A stretch of DNA of 64,000 bases, from the NCBI GenBank assembly GCA_963716115.1, contig CAVQSZ010000037.1, positions 153,953 through 217,952 of the forward strand, written 5' to 3'. The stretch comes from AP-15 sp963716115. Lineage in GTDB: Bacteria > Pseudomonadota > Alphaproteobacteria > ATCC43930 > CGMCC-115725. Shown piece by piece: positions 43,103-51,878 of the stretch. Under the pieces are notes generated by a model. The model was given only the letters and a program-made list of their open reading frames with translations, was not told where the DNA came from and did no database searches. Position numbers and translations under genes: made by a program. Each line of letters opens with the position of its first letter. Position 1 is the first letter of the stretch.

Positions 43103-44488
43103 TCAGGAACGGCCCGGCTGGACGACGACGCAGGGAAGCTGGCGCTGGTTGAGGCGCCAGCAGGCGTTCGACGCGGCGCTGGCCGACAGGTTGACGAGGC
43201 GCGCGCGATAGAGCACCGAGCCGCCGTTGGGGGTCGGCGGCAGGGCTATGGCGGCGGCGCGCAGCTGGTCCGGCGCCTGGGCGCGGGCCCCTTCCGCGAC
43301 GGCGCGGGCAAGCCCCGGATTGGCGAAGGCGCCGACCTGGACGCCCCAGTCGTGGGCGGGAAGCGCCAGCTGATGCTCCCCGGCGCGGTCCGGCTCGACG
43401 GATGCGGCCGGGCGGCTCCGCTGCGGCGGCGCTGCGGGCGGATGGGCAGCGGCGGCCGTCGCCGGCGAAACCGGCGGAGCGGTCGTCGACGGCCGGGCGC
43501 CGACGGCCTGCGCCTGTTGAACGAATGCCTGCCGGGGCGCCGCCGCCACGGCAACCCGTGCGACCGACGCGCCCGCCGCGGCTTGCCGCGCGACCGCCTG
43601 CCCGGCCGGGGCCGCGGCAGCCTGCCCTGCCGTCGTGCAGGGATGGCCCGGATCATAAGCGGCGCTGAGATCGCAGCCGTTTGGCCCGGCTTGCTCCACG
43701 AACGCCTCCTGGATCGGCGCCGGCGCCGTCGCCGCGCGCATCAGCGAGCTGCAAGGACGGCCCGGATCATAGGCGGCGTTCAGATCGCAGCCTGCCGCCA
43801 GGCTGGCCGCGCTCGGGCCGCGCCCGGCCGCTCCGCCAGGGCGGGCAGAGGCATATTTGGCCCATGGCCCCGACAGCGGCGCGGCGTCGCCGAGCTTCGG
43901 CGTCACCGCGGCGAGGTAGTTCACCGTCTCGCCCGGCAGGCGGGAGCCGCCGGCAAGATAGAGGTTGACCCGGTCCGGGCCGGCGTTATAGGCGGCAAGG
44001 AAGCCGGGCGCGCCGAACCGGTCGTACATCTCGCGGATGTAGGCGGTCCCCGCCAGGATATTGTTATGCGGGTCGAACGGGTCGTCGCCGAGCCCGTAGC
44101 GCTGCCGCAACCCGTCATAGGTGGCGGGCATGACCTGCATCAGGCCCATCGCGCCCACCGGCGATACGGCCTGCTGCCGCCCGCCCGATTCCTGATGCAT
44201 GACCGCCCGTACCCAACGCCCGGGCACCTGGTAGCGCGCCGCCGCTTCGCGCACATAGGGACCCCAGGGATCCTCCGGCGGACCCGGCGGCGGGTAGTAG
44301 CGATGCGGCGCCCACGAGCCGCTCTCGCCGTGGAGACGGTAGTTCTGAGCGCCTTGCTCGGAGTAGCCGCCCGGCCCGACGCAGGCGGCCAGAAGCAGGG
44401 CCGGCAACAGCCCCAGCGCCGATCGAAGGCGCCGCCCGGCAATCGGCCGCGGACGACGCAAAGGGTCGCATCTGCTCGAGAAAGACAT
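43103..44488 (-). CDS. Lipoprotein lytic transglycosylase with SPOR domain
   Basis: A 461-aa outer-membrane-type lipoprotein: lipobox LLLAAC (Cys36), an SLT transglycosylase domain with catalytic Glu100 (AVMHQESGG) and the block GAMGLMQVMPATY, then a low-complexity middle with two copies of CDLxAAYDPGxPC (234-246 and 272-284), and a C-terminal SPOR domain (DWGVQVGAFANPGLARAVAE...) that binds denuded septal glycan. It cuts peptidoglycan between MurNAc and GlcNAc. It lies between the two copies of the MBL gene, on the opposite strand. Confidence 0.85.
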   Translation of the reverse strand: MSFSSRCDPLRRPRPIAGRRLRSALGLLPALLLAACVGPGGYSEQGAQNYRLHGESGSWAPHRYYPPPGPPEDPWGPYVREAAARYQVPGRWVRAVMHQESGGRQQAVSPVGAMGLMQVMPATYDGLRQRYGLGDDPFDPHNNILAGTAYIREMYDRFGAPGFLAAYNAGPDRVNLYLAGGSRLPGETVNYLAAVTPKLGDAAPLSGPWAKYASARPGGAAGRGPSAASLAAGCDLNAAYDPGRPCSSLMRAATAPAPIQEAFVEQAGPNGCDLSAAYDPGHPCTTAGQAAAAPAGQAVARQAAAGASVARVAVAAAPRQAFVQQAQAVGARPSTTAPPVSPATAAAAHPPAAPPQRSRPAASVEPDRAGEHQLALPAHDWGVQVGAFANPGLARAVAEGARAQAPDQLRAAAIALPPTPNGGSVLYRARLVNLSASAASNACWRLNQRQLPCVVVQPGRS

Positions 44489-44732
44489 TCGGCACACCGC
44501 TATTCGCGCGCCCGGCGTTGTCGAAGGAGCGCCGATACCACGGTTGATCGCGACGGAGAAATTTCGAGATGCGGTTGAGCCGGCCGCTGAGCTTCCGAAT
44601 TCGGGATGGCGGCGTCGGCGGCGAATCGGAGACCGCCGCAAGGCCGGAAACCGACGCTGAGCCTCTGCTCGCGCCGCCCTTGTGCCGCCTCGGTCGATCG
44701 GGGACAATCGCCCGGCCCACAGGGAGGATCGG

Positions 44733-45612
44733 ATGCGCAGGGTCGGACCGAACAGCTATGCCGAAATCTATTTCGCCGGCTGCAACCCGAGCTTTGTCGA
44801 AACCAGCGACGGCTACGTCATGATCGACTCGCCGCAGCAGCCGATCGATGCGGTGCGCTGGCGCGAGCGGATGGAGGACAAGGCCCCGATCCGCTACTTG
44901 ATCAACACCGAGCCGCACGGCGACCACATCTCGGGCAACGCCTATTTCACCAACAACACCAAGATCGTCGGCCAGGTTCAGCTGCAGGAATGCTTCGAGC
45001 GCTATCTCTATGCGTTCGGCTCCCTGGACGAAAAGCGCGAGCGCTTCAAGGAAACCGACCCGGACAGCGTGTGGCTGGTCGGGCATCCGGATTTCCCGGC
45101 GGCGAACCCGCCGACGATCACCTTCACCGACAACCTGACGCTCAATGTCGGCAACCACACCTTCAACATCATCCACATGCCGGGCCACACGACGCCGCAG
45201 ACCTCGGTCCACGTGCCTCGAGGAGGGGGTCGTCTTCACCGGCGACAACGTCTTTTACAAATGCCGCAGCTGGCTCCAGGAATGCGATCCCTGGGAGTGG
45301 CTGGCGGCGCTGAAGAGCATCGAGGCGCTCGATGTCGAGACGATCGTGCCGGGGCATGGCGACCCCTGCACCAAGGCCTATCTGAAGGAGCAGGGCCAGA
45401 TCGTCGAGAACTGGGTCGGCTATATCGAGCGCTTCGTCGACCGCGGGCTCGACCCCGACGACATCCTGAAGGAGCCGCTCGAGGTCACCCGGCAGGACCC
45501 CTACCCGATCGGCCAGCGGCTCTTCGTGCACAACGAGCGGCTGACCGACATGATCGTGCGCAACCTGCACCGCCGCATCGTGGACAAAAAGACGCAGCCC
45601 GGCGCCGCGTAG
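44733..45612 (+). CDS. MBL-fold metallohydrolase, with one frameshift near 45216
   Basis: The metallo-beta-lactamase fold is seen in EPHGDHISGNAYF (HxxDH variant), IIHMPGHTTPQT, VVFTGDNVFYK and ETIVPGHGDPC. The frame shifts by +1 at CACGTGCCTCGAGG (expected CACGTCCTCGAGG); removing one base gives 292 aa. Members include quinoprotein-relay and alkylsulfatase-like hydrolases; the substrate is unknown. AGGGAGGA precedes the ATG. The first 370 bp is duplicated as a pseudogene at 42.6 kb. Confidence 0.78.
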
Positions 45613-45748
45613 GCCGCAACAGAAATGATTACGTAATATCAATCGATTGCTCGTCATTCCCGCTTCGCGGGGGTGACGGTAGCTTACCCACTGCGGCCAT
45701 CGCGCATCCTTGGCGGCCTCCGCGGTGAAATTACGAGGGGAGGACAAC

Positions 45749-46372
45749 ATGCCCGAGCAGAAATGGGCGATGCGCGGCGAATACATGGAAAGCTGCAACT
45801 GCGACTATCTCTGCCCCTGCATCTACACGAACCCGCAGGAGCCGGTGACTTATGACCACTGCACCGCGGTGCTGGCGTTCCGGATCGACCAGGGCGAGAG
45901 CGGCGGCGTCCGCCTCGACGGGCTCAAATTCGCGCTGGTGATCCGCTCGGGCAAAATCATGGCTGACGGCGACTGGGTCTTCGCCGGGGTCGTCGACGAG
46001 GCGGCCGACGCGGCGCAGCGCCAGGCGCTGGCCCTGATCGTCGGCGGCGAGGCCGGCGGCCCGCCGGGCTTTATCCGGCAGAACCTGACCGGCGACTTTC
46101 GCGGCGTCGCCTTCAAGCCGATCGAGCTCGCGATCAGCGGCTACAACCGGCGCTGCGCGATCCCCGACATCGCCAGCTTCGAGATCGAGGGTGTGTTGTC
46201 GCGCAACCGCAGCGGCGAGCCCTTCTACATCGACAACACCGGCCACCCGGCCGGCCGCCGCCTGGCGCTGGCGCGGTCGAAGGAGACCCACGTCCACGGC
46301 TTCGGCCTCGACCTCGATCTCGTCGGGCGCGGCAACAACGGCCATTTCGCGCCGTTCAGCTGGGCGGCGTAG
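45749..46372 (+). CDS. DUF1326 protein (first copy), cysteine-rich N-terminus
   Basis: A 207-aa protein beginning EYMESCNCDYLCPCIY: four cysteines at 16, 18, 22 and 24, arranged C-x-C-x3-C-x-C, the DUF1326 hallmark. The rest is a soluble beta-rich domain (DHCTAVLAFRIDQGES, VRLDGLKFALVIRSG) ending HFAPFSWAA. No signal peptide is seen. GGGGAGGA precedes the ATG. It is the first of three linked genes; the Cys motif suggests metal or thiol chemistry, which is inference. Confidence 0.85.
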   Translation: MPEQKWAMRGEYMESCNCDYLCPCIYTNPQEPVTYDHCTAVLAFRIDQGESGGVRLDGLKFALVIRSGKIMADGDWVFAGVVDEAADAAQRQALALIVGGEAGGPPGFIRQNLTGDFRGVAFKPIELAISGYNRRCAIPDIASFEIEGVLSRNRSGEPFYIDNTGHPAGRRLALARSKETHVHGFGLDLDLVGRGNNGHFAPFSWAA

Positions 46373-46453
46373 CTGCCGCGCCGCGACCGCATCGTTATTT
46401 CGGCGGCGCTCGCCGCCGTCGCGGCGTCGTCGTGGCTCTACCTCTGGCTGCAG

Positions 46454-47113
46454 ATGCAGCCGATGGCGGGGATGACGGAGACGGCGGTCTTCACTCCCTG
46501 GATCGCCGCCGATTTTGCTCTGAACGCCGCGATCTGGTGGGCGATGATGCCGGGGATGATGCTGCCTTCGGCCGCGCCGATGATCCTGACCTTCGCCGCG
46601 ATCAACCGAAAAAAGCGCGAGCGCGCCCAGCCTTATGTGCCGACGGCGGTGTTCACGTCGGGCTACCTGCTCGCCTGGGGCCTGTTCGGCGTCGCCGCCG
46701 CGCTCGCCGATTGGGGGCTCGAGCGCGCCGCGCTGATGGCGCCGGCGACCGGTAGGCTCGGCCCGGTGCTGGGCGCCCTCGTCGTCCTCGCCGCCGGAAT
46801 ATACCAGCTGACACCGCTGAAATCGATCTGCCTGACCCATTGCCGCTCGCCGTTCGACTTCGTGCTGAACCATTGGCGCGAAGGCGGGGCGGGCGCGCTG
46901 CGGATGGGCTTCGAGCACGGGCTCTATTGCCTCGGCTGCTGCTGGTTCCTGATGACGCTGCTGTTCGCGGCCGGGCTGATGAGCCTTCTTTGGATGGCGG
47001 CCATCACCATCTTTATACTCGTCGAGAAGCTGTTTCCGGCCGGGCAGTGGATCGCGCGCGGCAGCGGCGTTGCGATGCTCGGCTTCGGGCTCTATCTGTT
47101 TTGGCAGGCTTGA
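46454..47113 (+). CDS. DUF2182 integral membrane protein
   Basis: A predicted metal-binding membrane protein with about five helices. The motif WWAMMPGMMLPSAAPM is diagnostic, and cysteines at 126, 130 (CLTHC) and 159, 162, 163 (CLGCC) lie near helix ends. The ATG at 46454 gives 219 aa but leaves out an in-frame membrane helix (VISAALAAVAASSWLYLWL) encoded from 46373, immediately after the DUF1326 stop, where only CTG is available. Translation may start there by coupling, or a start codon was lost to mutation or error. It lies between two DUF1326 genes. Confidence 0.85.
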   Translation: MQPMAGMTETAVFTPWIAADFALNAAIWWAMMPGMMLPSAAPMILTFAAINRKKRERAQPYVPTAVFTSGYLLAWGLFGVAAALADWGLERAALMAPATGRLGPVLGALVVLAAGIYQLTPLKSICLTHCRSPFDFVLNHWREGGAGALRMGFEHGLYCLGCCWFLMTLLFAAGLMSLLWMAAITIFILVEKLFPAGQWIARGSGVAMLGFGLYLFWQA

Positions 47114-47124
47114 GGGAGGCGGAT

Positions 47125-47754
47125 ATGGCTGGCGAGACCCGTTGGCAGCTTTCCGGAGACTATTTCGAAAACTGCAATTGCAGCGTCGTCTGCCCGTGCC
47201 TGGTTTCGCCGGCGGCGCCGCTGAGCTCGCGCCCGACCCAGGGGAGCTGCGATGTGGCGCTGGCCTTTCACATCGACCGGGGCAGCTACGGCGAGGTCGC
47301 CCTCGACGGGCTCAATCTGGCGCTGATCGCGCATACGCCGGGGCCGATGGGCGACGGCGGCTGGTCGGCCGCCGTCTATGTCGACGAGCGCGCCAGCGAC
47401 CAGCAGACGCAGGCGCTGGGCGCGATCTTCGGCGGCGCCGAGGGCGGGCCGATGGCGGCCTTCGCGCCGCTGATCGGGACCCATCTCGGCCTCAAAAAGG
47501 CGCCGATCGCCTATCGGGTCAGCGGCAAGACGCGCTCGGCCGAGATCCCGGGGATCATGAACATGTCGGTCGAGCCGCTGCCGACGATGCACCCCAACGG
47601 CGAGATGTGGGTCGCGGCCGGTCACCCGGTGGCGCCCGACAAGATGGCGCTCGCGGTCGGCGGCGCCGGCAGCACCTTCGCCGATTACGGCATGCGCTGG
47701 GACAATTCCGGCAAGAACGGCCATTACGCGCCGATCAGCTGGTCGAACCAATAG
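47125..47754 (+). CDS. DUF1326 protein (second copy)
   Basis: A 209-aa paralogue of the 45.7-kb protein. It carries the same C-x-C-x3-C-x-C pattern at 17, 19, 23 and 25 (FENCNCSVVCPC) and the same C-terminal close (GHYAPISWSNQ). Identity between copies is low apart from these and GGxxGGPxxxF-type loops, so the duplication is old and the two probably form a heteromer or have distinct partners. GGGAGG precedes the ATG, 11 nt after the DUF2182 stop. Confidence 0.85.
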   Translation: MAGETRWQLSGDYFENCNCSVVCPCLVSPAAPLSSRPTQGSCDVALAFHIDRGSYGEVALDGLNLALIAHTPGPMGDGGWSAAVYVDERASDQQTQALGAIFGGAEGGPMAAFAPLIGTHLGLKKAPIAYRVSGKTRSAEIPGIMNMSVEPLPTMHPNGEMWVAAGHPVAPDKMALAVGGAGSTFADYGMRWDNSGKNGHYAPISWSNQ

Positions 47755-47830
47755 CTGCAACCGACGCAACAGACGGGTTTCGCTGCGAGGCCGGGCAAGA
47801 AATCTCGGATCGGCTGGGCGCCAGCGCGGG

Positions 47831-48985
47831 CTAGCGCCCCGGCTGGACGCTCGAGCACATCAGCTGGATCAGCAGCCGCCACATCTGCGCGTCGTGCTGG
47901 TCGGAGTCCCCGTAATAAGCGCTTTGCGGGGTTTCGGCGAACACCTCGTAGACCCCGAACATCCGATCGACCTGCGCCGGATGCGACGGCGGGAACACGG
48001 TCTCGATCATGCCGGCGTCGCGGTCGAGCCTCGCGCCCAGCGCGCGGATCGCGTCGCGGTTCATCGGCAATGCGGCGCGGTCGAGCAGCATCTGCCCGCG
48101 CGGCGACAGCGTCACCAGCGTCGCCACCACCTTGCCGATCTCGGCGTTGCGCAGAAACAGCGTCCCGTGCTCGTAGCGCAGCCGCCGCGGCGGCGTCGCG
48201 GCAGGCAGCCCCGCCAGCAGCCGCGCGGCGATCTGGTCCGCTTCGGCTTCCTGTTCCCGCGTCCCGGCGACATTGGCGCCGACCAGGTTGGCGCAAGCCC
48301 AGAAGCGGTCGCGGTCGGCGCCGGCGAGCCCGCGCGGGCGCGCGGTCCAGCCTTCGAGCGCGGGGTCGATGCCGAGGGCGAGATGGCCCATCTCGTGCGC
48401 CAGCAGAAACGCGATCGCCCCGTCCGCCAGCTCATTGCTGCCGCGACGCCAGTCGGCGTCCGGGCCGAGCCGGCTGCGCACGGCGTTGTCCGGCCCTTCG
48501 ACCAGCGCGATCAGCAACGCGTCGTAGGTCTTTACCGCCCCGTCGCGCCGGCGCACCGAATTCCAGTAGATGTCGGCGCCGGCCTTGACCTCGGCCAGAT
48601 AGGCGGCGTCGGCGAGGATCAGGCGCTGCGGCGGAAACGCCAGCAGGGTGCCGCGCAGCCGTCCCGACAGGTCGGGGGCCGCCTTTTGCGTGTCGACCAG
48701 GTAGATGTTGACGGCGCCGGCGTCGTATGGGCCGTTCACCTGCGCCCGCACCGATGCGCCGGCCCGCGCGGCGAGGACCCGGGCGATCTCTTCGACCTGA
48801 GGCTGCAATGCCGGCGAGATCAGGTCGCGCTGGCGCAGCGCCGAGACGTAGCGGGCCGGGTCGCGCACGACGTCGCGGTCCTGGGCGGAGGCCGCGCGCC
48901 CGCCGGGCAACGGCGTCAGACAGGCCAAAGAGAGCGCGCAAGCCGCGGCGCGGCGAAACATGCGGCTACGGAATGCGGCCGGCAT
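47831..48985 (-). CDS. Secreted zinc metalloprotease-like protein (HExxH)
   Basis: A 384-aa protein with a signal peptide (AAACALSLACLTPLPGG) and a zinc site: HEMGH at 197-201 and a downstream acidic block EQEAEADQIAARLL (about 244-257) where M48-type peptidases keep the third ligand. The rest is not recognised; SHPAQVDRMFGVYEVF near the end recalls the (S/R)HP..xxR motif of M48 proteins. I start at ATG 48985 because GGAGG lies 6 bases upstream. It converges on the second DUF1326 gene. Confidence 0.65.
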   Translation of the reverse strand: MPAAFRSRMFRRAAACALSLACLTPLPGGRAASAQDRDVVRDPARYVSALRQRDLISPALQPQVEEIARVLAARAGASVRAQVNGPYDAGAVNIYLVDTQKAAPDLSGRLRGTLLAFPPQRLILADAAYLAEVKAGADIYWNSVRRRDGAVKTYDALLIALVEGPDNAVRSRLGPDADWRRGSNELADGAIAFLLAHEMGHLALGIDPALEGWTARPRGLAGADRDRFWACANLVGANVAGTREQEAEADQIAARLLAGLPAATPPRRLRYEHGTLFLRNAEIGKVVATLVTLSPRGQMLLDRAALPMNRDAIRALGARLDRDAGMIETVFPPSHPAQVDRMFGVYEVFAETPQSAYYGDSDQHDAQMWRLLIQLMCSSVQPGR

Positions 48986-49088
48986 CGGCACCTCCATTCT
49001 CCAGGCGCTCCCAAGATTGGGCGGGCGCCGCACCGGCGCTTGTGAACGGGCTCACACACCCGACGATAAATATCCGCGATCGCGGCGA

Positions 49089-50741
49089 CTACGGCGCCAG
49101 CGCCCGCAATCCCGGAAACGAGGCCGCGATCACCCCTGCGGCCAACGCGATCATCGCCCAGCCGAGCAGCGAGACCAGGCGGAGCGCCAGGCTGGCGGCG
49201 ACCCGCAAGCCGCTCGATCCGGGCCCCGCCATGCGCTGGCGGCGCGAGCCCAGCTTGAAGACGAGCCCGGTGGCGAAACCCGCCGCTTCCCCGGCGCGGC
49301 GCGGCCCCAGGGCGCAATAGGCGCCATCGGGGAATTGCCCGGCGGCGAGGCAATCCCAGATCGGCTCGGCGTCCTCGCGGCGGGCCGGCGGGATCACGAT
49401 ATGCCCGCGCGGCAGCCCGGCCGCGGCGGTCGCCGCCCACAGCAGGGCGAGCGCCGCGAGCGGCAAGGTCAGGTCGCTGCCGTTGCGCGTCGGCCAGGTC
49501 CACAGCCACCACTCCGCCTCGCTCGCGGCGCAGCCGCCGAGGCTGTCGTCGCCGCACAGCGCCTCCTGCCGCCGCCGGACGCGCTTCGCCTCGAACCCGA
49601 CCGCGAGCGCGGCGCGGCTTTCGCCGGCGTCGTCGAGCCGCCGCGACAACGAATCGAGCGTCGCCGCGCGCGCTTCGGCCGGCAGCCCGCGCAGCACCGG
49701 GGGGCCGAGCGTGTCCCAATCGAGGCGCACCGCGTCCGCCGCCGTCGGGTCGAGCTCGACCGCGGCGTCTGGGCGATCGACCACGGTCCCGCGCAGGTCG
49801 AGCGAGCGCGAGGCCAGCACGCCGCGGAACGAGGCGACCGGGCCCGAGAACCGGGCCCGGCCAAAGAGCGCGTCGCCGGCGAGCACGGCCTCGTCGAAGC
49901 GGGCCGCGCCGCCGAACCGGCAGCCGCGGAAATCGGCGCGCCCGGCAAACTCGGTCGTCGCGACGATGGCCGGCCGCTCGATGCTCGGGCCGAAATAAGC
50001 GTCGGCGAACGCGCAGTCGCGAAACTCGGCGTCACGCCGGAACCGCGCGCCGAGAAAGCCGATCGGCCCTGCCGCGGCGCTGCGGGCAAAGCGGGCGCTG
50101 TCGCGAAACTCCGCGGCGTCGAAGCTCGCCCCGGCGCGAAACGAGGTCCGATCGAAGCGGGCCGGGCCGGCGAACCTCGCCTCGGCGAAATCGGCCGCGC
50201 CGCAGCCGGCCGCGATCGGCTCGCGGCAGAGGCCGCCCGGCGGCGGCTCGCCGAAGGCGGCGCCGGTGAATGTCGCCCCTTCGAGAAATTTCGCCTGCTC
50301 GAAATTCGCCCGGCAGAACCGGCATTCGAGGCAGGTCCAGGCCGCGCCCAGCCGGGCCCGCGCCAGCCGCGCCGCGCCGATCGCGACGCCTTGCAGGTCG
50401 AGCGGGTGAGCAAAGACGGCCCCCTGCGCCTCCAGCGCGCAGATCGAGCCGCCGACCATGCGCAAGGGCGCGGCCGGCGCGCCCCGCAATCGCCCGCGAA
50501 AGCGCACATCGCGCAATTCGATCGCCGGGTCGGCCGCATCGGCCGGCCCCTTCAGGCGCGACAGGTCGACGTCCTCGTCGATGACCGCCGGCCCGGCCCG
50601 GCCGTTCTGCCGCAGCGCCGCCGCGAGCTCGTCGGCGCCGAGCACCGGGGGCTCGGCTGCGAGCGCTCGGGCGGCAAGGACGGCTGCGATCAGCGCGACG
50701 CCCTGCGCGGCCAGGCGAGCGCGGCTCACCGCGCCGCGCAT
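49089..50741 (-). CDS. Pentapeptide-repeat protein with C-terminal membrane helices
   Basis: A 550-aa protein: signal peptide (GVALIAAVLAARALA), a long stretch of A(D/N/R)F-x-x pentapeptide-like repeats (ANFEQAKFLEGATFTGAAF, ADFAEARFAGPARFDRTSF, ARFDEAVLAGDALFGRARF), i.e. a right-handed beta-helix, then a helical part and two membrane spans (LPLAALALLWAATAAAG, LLGWAMIALAAGVIAA). Several Cys (CLECRFC) are present. It may be an exported beta-helix anchored in the inner membrane; function unknown. Confidence 0.68.
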   Translation of the reverse strand: MRGAVSRARLAAQGVALIAAVLAARALAAEPPVLGADELAAALRQNGRAGPAVIDEDVDLSRLKGPADAADPAIELRDVRFRGRLRGAPAAPLRMVGGSICALEAQGAVFAHPLDLQGVAIGAARLARARLGAAWTCLECRFCRANFEQAKFLEGATFTGAAFGEPPPGGLCREPIAAGCGAADFAEARFAGPARFDRTSFRAGASFDAAEFRDSARFARSAAAGPIGFLGARFRRDAEFRDCAFADAYFGPSIERPAIVATTEFAGRADFRGCRFGGAARFDEAVLAGDALFGRARFSGPVASFRGVLASRSLDLRGTVVDRPDAAVELDPTAADAVRLDWDTLGPPVLRGLPAEARAATLDSLSRRLDDAGESRAALAVGFEAKRVRRRQEALCGDDSLGGCAASEAEWWLWTWPTRNGSDLTLPLAALALLWAATAAAGLPRGHIVIPPARREDAEPIWDCLAAGQFPDGAYCALGPRRAGEAAGFATGLVFKLGSRRQRMAGPGSSGLRVAASLALRLVSLLGWAMIALAAGVIAASFPGLRALAP

Positions 50742-51236
50742 GCCTGGGGTATCGCGTCGAACCCGCGCGCGGCGCACAGGCAGGCCGGATTGCGCCCGGC
50801 GGCGCCGACCAGGGCGCCGGTCATCGCGCCCAGCATCGCATTGCCGAGATGGGCGCCGCGCGCCGCCGCCGCCGCCGCCAGCCCGCCCGCGACCGCCATT
50901 GCCGGCCCAGCCCCGGCGCCGCACATCCGCCGTTGCGCGGCCGCGAGCGCGTCGTCGAGAACGGCGTCGACCTGCCGGCCGATCGCCGCCGGCCCGGCCT
51001 GCCCGGCGCCGAGCATGGCGCGCCGCAGATTGGCCCGCACGTCGTCGACGGCGTCGGCCGGATCGACGCCCCCGGCGGCCATGTCGCGGTAGGCGGCGGC
51101 GAACTCGGGCGAGCCCAGGGTCGTGCAGATCGGGTCCGAGGCCGGGGCGCAGGGCAGGGCTGGCTGCGCCCGCGGCCGGCGCGGTCAGCCAGCAAAGCGC
51201 CGTGAGCCCCATGAACGCGACGGCGCGGCCGGCCAC
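50726..51236 (-). CDS. Small secreted cysteine-containing protein, with a probable frameshift near 51150
   Basis: One frame encodes a signal peptide (VAFMGLTALCWLTAPAAGA); the mature part (LPCAPASDPICTTLGSPEF, then AAAYRDMAAGGVDPADAVDD, ending ACLCAARGFDAIPQACAAR) is in the next frame. Removing one C of CCC in GCCAGCCCTGCC (coding strand, about 51150) joins them into 169 aa. Six cysteines and an Ala/Gly-rich middle (AVAGGLAAAAAARG) are visible. It overlaps the pentapeptide-repeat gene by 16 nt and is probably co-transcribed. No family is recognised. The start is GTG 51236 or ATG 51212. Confidence 0.5.
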
Positions 51237-51341
51237 CGTTGCCCCCGGATGTGATCCGATGCGCGCCACAATGAACGCTGTCGGATCATCGCGCAACGGC
51301 GCGTCCTCGCCGCCCCTCCTGGGGCGGCGAGGACGGTCGCG

Positions 51342-51809
51342 TCAGGCGCCCTGGGGCTGCGCCGTCGGGGCTTCCGGGCGAAACCGGCGGTCGGCCATGA
51401 ACTGGTCGAACTCGGCCTTGTCCTTGGCGTGGCGCAGGCGGTCGAGGAACTCCATGAACGCGCGCTGCTCTTCCTCGAGGCGGCGCAGGGTTTCCTCGCG
51501 GTATTCGTCGAAGGCGCGGTTGCCGGTCGGCGCGCGATAGCCGCCTCGGCCGCCGGAGCCGCCCGGTCCGCCGCGGCCGGTCCAGCGCTCGGCCGCGGCC
51601 TGCATCCGCTCCATGCGCTGCTGCATCCGCTCCATGCGCCGTTGCCAGCGGCCACCGCCGCTGCCCTGCGTCCAGCACGCCATTCGCCCGCTCCCTATGA
51701 TGTAGCCCAGAACCACGAGGCCCAGCGGCCAGAACAGGATGAAGCTGACCACCATCAGCCCGATCCAGGCCGGCTTGCCGATGTCGTCGAGATACGCTGC
51801 GATGTTCAT
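51342..51809 (-). CDS. DUF2852 membrane protein
   Basis: A 155-aa protein: one or two N-terminal membrane spans (AWIGLMVVSFILFWPLGLVVLGYIIGSG split around Pro-Leu), a Gly/Arg/Met-rich linker with two copies of RMERMQ, and a C-terminal helical domain (NRAFDEYREETLRRLEEEQRAFMEFLDRLRHAKDK). This is the DUF2852 architecture of Alphaproteobacteria; function unknown. It precedes tetR by about 70 nt on the minus strand's downstream side. Confidence 0.85.
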   Translation of the reverse strand: MNIAAYLDDIGKPAWIGLMVVSFILFWPLGLVVLGYIIGSGRMACWTQGSGGGRWQRRMERMQQRMERMQAAAERWTGRGGPGGSGGRGGYRAPTGNRAFDEYREETLRRLEEEQRAFMEFLDRLRHAKDKAEFDQFMADRRFRPEAPTAQPQGA

Positions 51810-51878
51810 GGCAGCCTCATGTGAATGTGAGAAACATTAACATAATGCCGCCGGGCGCGCTGTCAAGCGTGGCTTTGG

